From Ooceraea biroi (Eukaryota > Arthropoda > Insecta > Hymenoptera > Formicidae), in NCBI RefSeq assembly GCF_003672135.1, contig NC_039517.1, forward strand, positions 13,416,601-13,480,600: a stretch of 64,000 nt of DNA, in the 5' to 3' direction. Below the pieces are notes generated by a model that made no database searches, had not been told where the DNA came from, and saw only the letters and a list, made by a program, of their open reading frames with translations. Below are positions 12,214 to 22,912 of the stretch, piece by piece (positions within the stretch are counted from its first letter, which is position 1; each line of letters starts with the position of its first letter). Position numbers and translations under genes: made by a program.

Positions 12214-12918
12214 GATTTTTTAATAGAACATAAGGTAATACACAGTGAAATACATTGTCCAAAGTGCAATAAAAAATTAAAACTTAATACAAGTAATTTC
12301 TCATTTCGCTGCTAGAAAGTATTTTACAAGAAAAATAAGCACAAAAAGTACGTCAAGAGACAATGTTCCTTCAAAACATCTGCAAAAGTTGATACATGGT
12401 TCGACAAATCTAAACTAAGTTTAGAAATTGTGTGCAGACTGAGTGCATATTTTATTATGTTGAGGCCTCCACGACATCATTTCCTATGCACCGAACTTCA
12501 ATTATCCGAGCCTACTGTAGTAGACTGGATTTCCTTTTGCCGAGAAGTAAGTATATTTTGCTACATTAAATATATTGAATATATATTAATATGTTAAATA
12601 TATGCAAGTATTTAAAATTTACAATACAATTTATTTAAAAAATGTTATAGGTTTGCATCGATTGGTCCAAAAAAAATTCCACCATCCTGGGAGGACCGAA
12701 CACAATTGTGGAAATAGATGAAGCAAAAATCGGCAAGAGGAAATATAATCGCGGCCGGATAATTGATGGCAAATGGATCTTCGGTGGAATAGAGCGAAAT
12801 ACAAGGAAAATATTCCTTGTACCAGTTCGCGATCGCACGGAAGAAACACTGCTGCAAGTCATCAAGCAGTGGATCCGGCCTGGGACGACAGTGATGTCAG
12901 ATTGTTGGAAGTCCTATA
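12214..12918 (+). pseudogene. Merlin transposase, two exons, truncated
   Basis: Exon 1 (about 12214-12546) encodes a zinc-ribbon-like N-terminus (CPKCNKKL ... FRC) and a helical region. A TAG at 12313-12315 stands where the inverted copy has a Gln codon. A 104-bp intron with GT...AG ends (12547-12650) separates it from exon 2, which carries the ISXO2/IS1016-type DDE core: VEIDEAKIGKRKYNRGR with the first Asp, WIFGGIER, and SDCWKSY with the second Asp. The sequence then breaks into the inverted 5' copy at about 12918. The third catalytic residue is therefore missing and the protein is dead. Confidence 0.85.
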
Positions 12919-13261
12919 ACTGTTTAACTTTTGCAGAAGCTTTGGAGGAACATTGTCTCTTGACGTACTTTTTGTGCTTATTTTTCTCGTAAAATACTTT
13001 CTGGCAGCGAAATGAGAAATTATTTGTATTAAGTTTTAATTTATTATTGCACTTTGGACACTGTATTTCACTGTATATTAACTTATGTTCTATTAACAAA
13101 TCGATTAATTGTTCCTTGTTGTGCGTCGCTGCCAGAAACTCGTGTAGCTTCATGGTTATAAATGGAAACAAATGACAGATAACATATAGCATTGTTAATA
13201 ACTTACCTATTGGACAGCGACAATCACAGAACGTTTCTAATTTCGCGCACTTTGACGTCAT
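12919..13261 (-). pseudogene. inverted second copy of Merlin transposase N-terminus
   Basis: On the minus strand this repeats the exon-1 protein of the plus-strand transposase with a start region (MKLHEFLAA) and the zinc-ribbon-like CPKCNNKL. It keeps a Gln codon where the plus copy has a stop. It joins the plus copy head-on at about 12918 and has no catalytic core. It shows that the element fused two 5' halves in inverted orientation. Confidence 0.75.
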
Positions 13262-13543
13262 CGCGCATGCTCAGTCAGTATGCGCTACGCCCGTAGATCG
13301 CCGGTATGACAGATTTCCTAACCCCGAAACTGTCATTTTTCAGTAGGTGATAACTTTCTTTCTAGTTGAGAGCGACGATTTTCCTTCTCGCAATCGTATT
13401 TTTTCATCAAAATAAACGATATTGCAAAGTTAGAAGGAAATCGGTTAGGAAGCCCGTCTCCTTAAGTATTACCCTATTTTTATATGAACTTTCGACGAGC
13501 CGGATCACGTCGACGTTGGGGGAATAACTTACACTGTCACAAC

Positions 13544-14370
13544 GTTATTTATTCCGATAATTAAATTGTGAAAATAAAATCTGTTAAGCTATATTACTTC
13601 GCTTTCCTCTTTTACCTTCCTTATCACTCAATTATATTATAACATATAGGTCTCAATTTTAAAATATAGGGTATCTCACCCTATCTTATTATATTATACA
13701 TGGTATCGACTTTTGATTATACTATAAAGGGTGTTATATTATACAGGGTGTCGACTTTTGATTATACTATATAGGGTGTTCGATTTTACTTGACCAAACC
13801 GAAAAACTTGTATCTCTGTTTCGCGAAATATTTGACACGATAAAGTAATCGTTATTTATTCCGATGATTAAAATGTGAAAATAACATCTGCTAAGCTATA
13901 TTACTTCGTTTTCCTCTTTTAACTTCTATATCACTCAATTATATTATAACTTACAGGTCTCATTTTTAAATATAGGGTATCTCACACTACCTTATTATAT
14001 TATACAGGGTGTCAACTTTTGACTATAATATATAGGGTGTCCTATTACAATTGACCAAACCAAAAAACTTGTATCTCTTTCGAGAAAAATTTGACACGAT
14101 AAAGTAAACGTTATTTATTCCGATGATTAAAATGTGAAAATGAAATTTGCTAAGCTATATTACTTCGCTTTCCTCTTTTAACTTCCATATCACTCAATTA
14201 TATTATAACTTACAGGTCTCATTTTAAAATATAGGGTATTTCACACTACCTTATTATATTATACAGGGTGTCGACTTTTGACTATAATATATAGGGTGTC
14301 CGATTTTAAGTGACCCACCCGAAAAACTTGTATCTCTGTTTCGAGAAAAATTTGACACGATAAAGTAAAC
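13544..14370. repeat. tandem repeat array, about 260-306 bp unit, three copies
   Basis: Copies start at 13544, 13850 and 14109, each with gttatttattccgat and later tacagggtgtc-acttttga and ttgtatctct. The first unit is longer through an internal doubling of the gattatactatatagggtgt segment. No coding potential. Confidence 0.85.
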
Positions 14371-14771
14371 GTTACTACAAAATGTGTGAAATCACAACAA
14401 AATTACCTTTTTAAAAAAAGGTACAAAAAAGCGCCAAGTATACGCGCCTGAAATTCTTTCACAAAAGGACTCTACACAACTAATGATATGAACAAATTGC
14501 GCCAACTACAATGGGTATTTATGCAAACCAGAAAATCTATTACTTTATTATTACCCTTTGGCCGATATTCATTGTTGATTCTGATTTAAGACCATCTTAA
14601 GTACAATTATAAGATATTTGAAACCAATCACACAGTCGTATTAGCATCTTAAGACATTACTTCAGATCATCTGGAAATAAGAATGGACTATGAATACTAG
14701 CCTTTGATATTAAAAAATAAAGGACATAATAATATTAAGCAGATATTTTCATACGAATAAATATTTTAATA

Positions 14772-17284
14772 GGGGACAGTGGGGGAATTACGGACAGCGG
14801 GTAATTACGGACACACTATAAAAACCTATTCCTCCGTTTCCCTTCCTGCTCGTTATCATGTCGCGCGATTGTACTCGATGTACACAGTTGTCGACACGTG
14901 CCTGTAGCGAGAGATCGCGCGCACTTTACACGGTAATGCACAAAATGTTTTTTCAACCATTTTGTTGTAAAATTGCATTAATCGGTTTTCTGTGCTTTAG
15001 CTAACTTGAATAGTAATATTGAAATCTTATTAATTTTACGTAATCACTAGCCATTTAAGAATAATGTCATGTAAATAATTTTAATAATTTTGGGGTTATA
15101 TTTGCTTTATCCATTCTTTTTTAGCATAAGTCATGTTGGGATAATTCCGGACAGTTCCTTTGGGGTATTAACGGACGTCCGGTTTTACCCCTGTCGCTAG
15201 TTGAATAAACGATGTGTGCATAATAAAATTTTTCGCAGATGCCTCGAAAATATATTAAGAAAAGAGAAAGAACTTATACCACCGAATAAGTCGTCGAGGC
15301 TGTTAGACTTATAAAGAAGAAGAAGCTGTCATTTCGACAGGCAGGAACAAAATTTAAAATACCACGTAGTACTTTATTTGACCATTTCAAAAAAGAAACT
15401 ATTACGGAGCCAAAACAAGGAGCTAAACCTGTGTTTAATATAAGCCAAGAGGAGGAATTAGAAAACTATATACTAGAATGTTCCCGCGTGTTTTACGGAC
15501 TGACTATTCTTCATATAAGAAAAATTGCTTATGATTTTGCTGCTGTTAATCATATCAAGAATAACTTTAACACAGATAACAAAATGGCAGGAATGGATTA
15601 GTACTACAATTTTATGAAGAGGCATCCTAATATATCTTTGAGACGTCCAGAAGCTACTTCATTAAATCGGGTTACAGCTTTCAATAAAGAAGAAACAGAA
15701 AAATTTTTCTCTAATCTCCGAGAACTTATGTTGAAATACAATTTCGGGCCCAATTCTATCTATAATGTGGATGAAACAAGCATATCCAATGTACAAAGAA
15801 ATTCTAAAATCCTTGCTCCGAAAGGACAGAAGCAAGTTGGAAAATGTATAAGCGCTGAAAGGGGTTCTACAACTACAGTGATCAATGCAGTTAGTGCTTT
15901 AGGAGTTTACGTACCATCATTCTTTATTTTCAAACGAAAAAGAATGAATCAACATCTCATGAATGGTGCTAATAGTGACATGATAGCTTCTGTCTCAGAT
16001 TCCGGATGGATCACTGAAGCACTTTTTGTTGATTGGTTGCACCACTTTAAAAATTTCGTCAAACCATCGAATGATTCTCCTGTATTGCTTATTTTAGACA
16101 ATCACGAAAGCCATATAAGTCTGGAGGCATATAATTATTGCCGAAAGAATGACATCCATCTTCTCACTTTGCCGCCTCATATGTCACATCGAATTCAGCC
16201 TCTAGACTTGACTTTCTATAGCCCTTTAAAGAATGCTTATAATAAAGAGTGCGAGTCCTATATGATGAATCATCCAGGTCAGGCAATAACAGCGTTCGAA
16301 ATAGTTGGCCTTTTTACGAAAGCATTTAACAGGACTGCTAATATTGAAAAAGCTGCTAATGGTTTCAAAGCTGCAGGAATATATCCATTTAACTCTGGCA
16401 AATTTGACGAACTGTTTATTGAACCTAACCAGCCTACAATCGAAGAACCACCGAGAGATTTGAGTCAAGCAGAAACTTTCACTCCAAGAAATACAAGCAT
16501 TCAGTTCAACATTGCAGCACCTGATAATTGTAACATAGGATCTACTTCAACACAGGACGATCAAAATAGGTTTGTTATAAGTTTACGAAATGCAGTGGGT
16601 GTTCCTGTAATACAAGCTAAAACTACAACTAAAAGAAAGAAACATTCAGAAATCTTGACTAGCACACCTATTAAAGAGAAATTAGAGGAAAAGAAACAAA
16701 AACAATTATCAAGAAAAGAAGCAGATAAATTCAAAGAAAAGGAGACACTCCAGAAGAAGAGAAAATGCAAAGGAAAAGGAAACATACCTTCAAATAAGAA
16801 ACAAAAGATTAATAAACCAAAGGGAAGAAGAAATTTAAAAGGATTCGAAAGGGATGAAGACGAATATTTCTGCATATTTTGCAATGAAAAGTATGATGAA
16901 ACTCCTCTTACGGAAGACTGGATAATGTGTATGATATGCCTAAAATGGGCACATGAGAACTGCACTGGTGGCAGTTCCTCAAACAGATACATTTGTGATT
17001 TTTGTAACGATAAATAACTTGTTTCGTAATTACCCCGTACTGTCCGTATTTACCCAAACATCTGTCCGTTAATACCCCAAAGGCTTTGGGTAAATACGGA
17101 CAGCAAGGGTTTTCTTTTTTCGATAAAATGTTATTTTCCTGTGAAAATATTTAAAGTTTGTTATATTTTTCTTAAAGTCTAATACCTAAAGTGTGATTTT
17201 CAAGAAATAAAGACTGTTTAGCTTTCTTAATTTTGTTTTTATTTCAATTTAATTTTAAGTGTCCGTAATTCACCCACTGTCCCC
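14772..17284 (+). mobile_element. pogo-type DNA transposon (2513 bp)
   Basis: Ends GGGGACAGTGGG and its reverse complement, flanked by TA (14770-14771 and 17285-17286). Sub-terminal repeats of the attacggacag/ctgtccgtaat type occur inside both ends, probable transposase-binding sites. It splits the left inverted arm of the surrounding element, whose right arm reads straight through. Confidence 0.93.
15239..17017 (+). pseudogene. pogo/Tigger-like transposase with C-terminal PHD-like finger
   Basis: The frame starts at an ATG at 15239 (MPRKYIKKRE). An in-frame TAA at 15287-15289 and a TAG at 15599-15601 interrupt it, then 467 codons run free from 15614. The N-terminus has a helix-turn-helix-like stretch (SFRQAGTKFKIPRSTLFDHF). 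The catalytic region has NVDETSISNV (first Asp), LLILDNHESH (second Asp) and IQPLDLTFYSPLK (third Asp), the DDD arrangement of pogo/Tigger. A Lys/Glu-rich linker follows, then a cysteine-rich end (CIFCNEKY, CMICLKWAHENC, CDFCND) that fits a PHD-type zinc finger. The product would cut and paste the element. Confidence 0.92.
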
Positions 17285-17364
17285 TACATAGAAATATATT
17301 TATTAATACAAATAAGTGTTTTTTTCAAAATACTTGGCTCTGCTAAACCGAATCATTATGTTAA

Positions 17365-17541
17365 TTGCCTCGTTCTCTTTCTTTCTCTCTTGTGAATGCG
17401 TGCATGTGTGTGTATGTGTGTGACATTAGAATTAAGCACAGAATAAGTTTAACTACATTTGTATATATATGTATTTCAGCGAGTTGTTATGTAATTTACA
17501 ATTTAAGGAAATTATTGTAATCTTTAGATTATTTTAATACT
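17365..17541. other. interior spacer of the TA-flanked element
   Basis: No gene. Holds a pyrimidine-rich run and a short TG dinucleotide tract (tgcatgtgtgtgtatgtgtgtg) at about 17400. Confidence 0.5.
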
Positions 17542-19123
17542 AACAAGTAAACCTACGGAAGTGTCACTCTCCGATTTTTCTGAAATTTGGATATGTTATA
17601 ATACATGAAAAACTAAGGGACACGTATTTTTTTTTAGCGGCGGAAAAACATTTAGGGGGTGAAACGACCCCCCAAAATGGGGGGTAAAATGGAAAAATTG
17701 CGATATCTTTGAGACCAGTGAAGCGATTTTAATGATTTTTGGTATGAAAGTATCTTTCGATAGAAGACGAAAATCGGCCTAGGCATGTTGGAAGGGGAGT
17801 GAAAATTAGGGGGTGAACTACCCCTAAAGTGACCAATTTCTTGCTGCAAAAAATCAGCTTTGATCTGATCGAAGTAAAATCTATTAAAACTTTAAGAGGA
17901 AAGCTAATTAAGGAACACGTATTGTTTTGTTTTGTTTTATGTAAATATTCAGGGGGTAAACAATCCCTACATTGCCGCGTTCGTTTGGAATTGCGCATGA
18001 AACACCTTGTGAAACTATATTTTTTAACTGTTCGATCTTTTTAATATATTGGCTTTTTAAGTCGCTGAATCCGAATCTGAAATCAGATTTTCAAAATTCA
18101 ATATGGCGGATCCAATATGGCGGACGAAAACTCGAAAAATTACTTGAATAGACAGTAACTCGACATGCGACTTTCAAAATACAATAAAATCAACTTTTGA
18201 CATTTATTGTTAGTTATGTGAAGTGAATTAAACATGTTAAAAATATTAATCGTTTATAACAAAATTGTTTAAACAATGTAGCTAAAAAATGAAATGAAAA
18301 ATGATTAGAGTGAGTCCCCTTACAGAAAATAGTGAGAGGCAAGGGGACTCACTCTAATCATTTTTCATTTCATTTTTTAGCTACATTGTTTAAACAATTT
18401 TGTTATAAACGATTAATATTTTTAACATGTTTAATTCACTTCACATAACTAACAATAAATGTCAAAAGTTGATTTTATTGTATTTTGAAAGTCGCATGTC
18501 GAGTTACTGTCTATTCAAGTAATTTTTCGAGTTTTCGTCCGCCATATTGGATCCGCCACATTGAATTTTGAAAATCTGATTTCGGATTCGGATTCAGCGA
18601 CTTAAAAAGCCAATATATTAAAAAGATCGAACAGTTAAAAAATATAGTTTCACAAGGTGTTTCATGCGCAATTCCAAACGAACGCGGCAATGTAGGGATT
18701 GTTTACCCCCTGAATATTTATATAAAACAAAACAAAACAATACGTGTTCCTTAATTAGCTTTCCTCTTAAAGTTTTAATAGATTTTACTTCGATCAGATC
18801 AAAGCTGATTTTTTGCAGCAAGAAATTGGTCACTTTAGGGGTAGTTCACCCCCTAATTTTCACTCCCCTTCCAACATGCCTAGGCCGATTTTCGTCTTCT
18901 ATCGAAAGATACTTTCATACCAAAAATCATTAAAATCGCTTCACTGGTCTCAAAGATATCGCAATTTTTCCATTTTACCCCCCATTTTGGGGGGTCGTTT
19001 CACCCCCTAAATATGTTTTTCCGCTGCTAAAAAAAAATACGTGTCCCTTAGTTTTTCATGTATTATAACATATCCAAATTTCAGAAAAATCGGAGAGTGA
19101 CACTTCCGTAGGTTTACTTGTAA
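17542..19123. repeat. 1.58-kb near-perfect palindrome
   Basis: Outer tips acaagtaaacctacggaag and cttccgtaggtttacttgt. Arms of about 780 bp meet at a short centre near 18320-18338 (cttacagaaaatagtgagagg). Matching ORFs occur on opposite strands in each arm (17729-17998 minus mirrors 18664-18933 plus, and 17652-17849 minus mirrors 18813-19010 plus). These are a product of symmetry and show no recognisable domain. It looks like a foldback element or an inverted duplication of one. I could not fix a target duplication. Confidence 0.88.
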
Positions 19124-19203
19124 GACAATACTAAGACAAAGATTCGGTTTAGCAACGCCAAGTATTTTGAAAAAAACACTTACTTGTATTAATAAATATA
19201 TTT

Positions 19204-19794
19204 TGTAACAGTATAATATAAATTAATAAATTTGTTCTCCCTCAACGCCGAAGTGATCCGACTCGTTGGGAGATCTTAAATTAAATATCGAGACTTCGAG
19301 AAGGCCCACACACACGCGCGGATTGTTGTTACGGGCCTGACGCTGCCCGTCGCGCAAAACGAGAAAATCGAGACTCACTCGAGATCTAACCGTGACATAG
19401 TGCGCACGAAGTGAGAAGGGCCCCCAAAAGTAGTCGGATCGCAGTTCACGATTGACTACAGGAGACGATTATCACAAGTGACCAACCGAACAATGCACTG
19501 TATTAAACTGGAGAGAGAGAGAGACGTTTTTCACACACAATCGGTAACTATGAAACTCATTTTTCTTTGCCTGAAATATAAAATCAAATCTGTTCATTAC
19601 ATCTTATTGCGAAGTATCATATTCAAGGGTCATCCCAACCATGTATCCCTCCTTGAGCTACCGTTAGACAAATACCTTATCTTTTACTGATTTTATAACA
19701 ATTAGTTGGCACTCAACCTAAAGTTAAAATTAGAGCCCTGGCGGCTATAGACCCGGCTGCGCCAGGTGAAGGCTTATATAAAACGCCTGTCTCA
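19204..19794 (+). repeat. gypsy 5' LTR
   Basis: TGTAACAGTATAATATAAAT to CCTGTCTCA, 591 bp, with a near-identical partner at 26915-27501. A visible difference is a longer ga-run (about 19512) in this copy. The 3' end contains gcttatataaaacg. Confidence 0.95.
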
Positions 19795-19796
19795 TT

Positions 19797-19814
19797 TGGC
19801 ACCCAACGTGGGGC
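19797..19814 (+). promoter_or_regulatory. gypsy primer-binding site
   Basis: tggcacccaacgtggggc, two bases after the LTR end, the position and TGG start expected of a tRNA primer site. I did not assign the tRNA. Confidence 0.8.
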
Positions 19815-20540
19815 CCGTTGGGTAATTAGTGTTGATTAGGTGATCTTAGAAATGTTTTAGATAAAATTTGAAATAAATTTAATTGAAATTAATTAGAACG
19901 GACCGTACATGGTTTTCAAGCGATCGAACGTACGTAGTCGAACGCTCCGGAATGTCGGCTCGTATGGATCGCGCGTGTATATACACCTTTTTTTTGACAC
20001 ACATCGAACTTAAGTCATAGCGCTTTCGTTCGTCTTCTCTCTCCTGCTTACTTATGCGATAATACTTATTTATTTATTATGATTTAATTTATTATAGTAG
20101 ATATTAATGTCAGTATTATGTATAATTACTATATATAAGATATTACTATATAATTTGTAGATATTTATTATTAATTAATTTATAGATTATCTTTGGTAAT
20201 ACGAAAGCAATTTAAATAATAAATAAAGTTAACAATAGTAAATGTGCAAGATTATTATTGGGTGCGAGATTATCGAGATATTATTAGGAATCAAATTAAT
20301 AAATTTCCAAGTAAAATAATTAAGAATATTTTTGTTGGAGACATTATTTTATACAGAATATATGTTTATATATTATTGGAGCATTATATACTATATATTA
20401 TTTATTATTGGAACATATATTTGCTTAGACGCTCACGCTTATTTGTTATTTACTTACTCGTTATTCGACAGACTAAGTAAAATTGCGTAGGATTTCCACG
20501 AAAGGAAATACTAGTGGCTCACGTGAGTTCATATCGGGGT

Positions 20541-22912
20541 ATGACTTCCATGTTCTTTTCGCCACCTCCTAAAGCACAGAGAACTATGCCGAAAACCAGA
20601 AGTAAAAAGGTAGACGTTCGCGGTTCGCCCGTACGCCTGGACGAGACGATCTCGTTGTCTCGTGAAAAAGGAGATTTGTCCGATAGTGGGCCAATAGATG
20701 GAATTGCTCAGGGACAAACCGATAATAATTCGGGAAATGATCAAGCGACAATAGATTCGTCACTATCAAAGTCAATATCTAATCCTGATCCAGCTGTTTC
20801 TATACGAGGCAATACGGTGCCGCAGTTTACGATCCGAGGAGAAACACCGGTGGGAAGAGGTCGCGGACGAGTAATCACGCCGGTAACCGATTCAATAAGA
20901 TTTACACCTATAGAGAGGGAGGCGATAAGTACTTTGCGCAATGAGATACGAAATGTTAACGATAGATTAGCAGCGGTCGAGGAGATCGGAGAGCAAGTTA
21001 ATTCTATAATAATAAATAATAAACGAATGAATGATATTATACAAAGTAATACTCACATGATGAGTCTCATTAAAGTTTGCATGGAACAGAATAATAATGT
21101 TAACGCAAATAATTCATCGCGATCCAACCCACGGTCTGAGAGGGGAGACGCGATTAATACAATGCCGTTAGGGGGGTCGTCTGATTATCCCTCTGATGAT
21201 GATGTGATAAATAGAAATAGAGAGGTAGTGAATCGAAGCAATGATGGGCTAACGCTCCCACAATTAGGTAGTCGAACGGGAGCTTTTGCTAGAGTACAGG
21301 CAGTAAATGATCAGGGAAGTCGGGTAAGACCGTCTGTTGTCGAACCTGAGGTTTCCGCAGAAGGCAAGCTAACAGAAAATTCTAGAAGGGAACCCTCTGT
21401 AGTCCAGTCCGGAAATTTTTCTGCTAGAAGGAATAATAATGAAAATCTGGATGCCCCAATAAGGGCTGAAGAATCGGTAGAAAGAGAGCTTCGTAGAGTA
21501 CATTTTGATGACGAAACTGCGATAGGAACAAGTTCACGACTAAACGCTAATCGAACCGACTTTACAGGGCCGCTACAGAAAATAACAGTAATTTACTGTT
21601 TGCCAAACGGAAGGACAGTAACGGAGGAAAAATTCATGTCAACCTACGAATACGGCCAATTATTGCGAAGAGATACGACCTCGAATCCAGCAAATAACGA
21701 AAATATTATTCGATCACAAGATCAGGATAGCTTTCAGATAGGAATCGAGGCACGTGGTAGGGACATGAGGAACATTGGTAATTCAAATACGAGACCTTTG
21801 TTTTTACACCCATATGATCGGCAACCAGAGATAGTAACGCGGGGTACTCTTACATGGCAAACAAGTGATTCGAGCGATAGCGACGAGCGGCATCGTCCAA
21901 ATCGCGAGTATTGCAGTAACAGAAATCCGGGAACATTTCCATTCCCTCACCGTCTCATTCTAATAGTTGGGAATACGGTCCAGGAATGAAAATAGGTAGG
22001 GTCGTTAGCAGTTGGAAAATTAATTTCCCTAGGACGGAAAAGGATCCAGACCAATTTTTATTCGTCCTGAAAAATCTATTAAGTACCAGTGGAATAAATA
22101 AAGATCTATTCGTCCCGTGTTTGTCAAACATTTTCGAAGGTGCATATCGACAATGGTATCTGATTAATAAACGGAATTGGCGCTCGTGGAAAGACTTTTT
22201 TAGAGCTTTTCGCTACCAGTGGGGAGTAAAAAAGGCTGACGGTGACCTCTTTGTAGAAATCAGGGATCTAAAAGTTGAAAGGGGAGAGAGCCTAGCCGAA
22301 TTTATTTGTCGAGCTCGCTTTATCTTCGAACGAATGATGTATCCTCTTACATTTAAAAAGCAATTAAAACAAATTCTTATTAAATTTAATCCATGAATAA
22401 CTTTTGAAATTCTCAATCTTCCGTTAAACAATTACGATGAATTCTTACACTACGTAAATGAACGAAGTTACCTTTATCGTCGCTCGGTGGAGAGCCAGAG
22501 AGAACCGCGCTCCAGGAAAGGTAGAGTCGATTTGAATTATATGCAGAACAGCCTATTCGAAGATGAAGATGAGTTGTCACATGACGATGACTATGACAAA
22601 CAAGCAACGGAATTGAACGCTTTACAACATAGAGATTCGCGAGCTAATAAGAGTAAACAACAATCGAAAACTGATTCAAAACCGTTAGCACGACAGAGAT
22701 TAGAACAAAATCTAGCGCAATACGGAAAAACTGCCAAGACCGAAAATTCTTCGTCGTTGCAACAGTACAATATTAAGACTACACAAACGAATTCATCTCG
22801 TGACTTAAGTAAAGTTTTCTGTTACAATTGCGGTGAATGGGGACACACATCACGCTCGTGCACTGCTAAACGACAAGAAGTTTGCCATATTGTCGCAAGA
22901 AAGGACACGTGA
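20541..22912 (+). pseudogene. Ty3/gypsy Gag, with frameshifts
   Basis: The first open stretch (to 21989; first ATG at 20541) is hydrophilic, rich in Asn, Ser and Arg, with a predicted helical segment (RNEIRNVNDRLAAVEEIG). The frame then breaks near 21940, and the capsid-like region (DPDQFLFVLKNLL, WRSWKDFFRAFR, ESLAEFICRARFIFERM) is in another frame up to a TGA at 22394-22396. The same frame continues to a CCHC knuckle (CYNCGEWGHTSRSC). A second knuckle (cysteine and histidine of CRKKGH) follows after a one-base shift near 22890. Gag would package the element RNA. Confidence 0.85.

Larger units (their letters stand above)
11712..13473 (+). mobile_element. Merlin (IS1016-type) DNA transposon, rearranged
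   Basis: Ends GGTAATACTTAAGGAG and its reverse complement, with about 240-bp inverted repeats (11712-11946 and 13240-13473). Flanks are tcattttt (11704-11711) and ctattttt (13474-13481), a likely 8-bp target duplication with two mismatches. Merlin elements make 8-9 bp duplications, and the encoded protein is Merlin-like. The right part holds an inverted second copy of the 5' coding region, so the present form looks like a foldback derivative and not a plain full-length copy. Confidence 0.85.

Noticed and set aside
13544..14370. Possible CRISPR-like array
   Set aside because: Units are about 260-306 bp, adjacent and diverged, with no short repeat-spacer pattern, and the genome is eukaryotic.
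17652..19010. Mirrored small ORFs of 65-89 codons
   Set aside because: They are copied by the palindrome symmetry. No domain, no start context, and the same DNA is read twice.
19730..19800. Possible tRNA gene at the end of the gypsy LTR
   Set aside because: The GC-rich stem-like segment lies inside both LTR copies, and the TGG after it is the primer-binding site.
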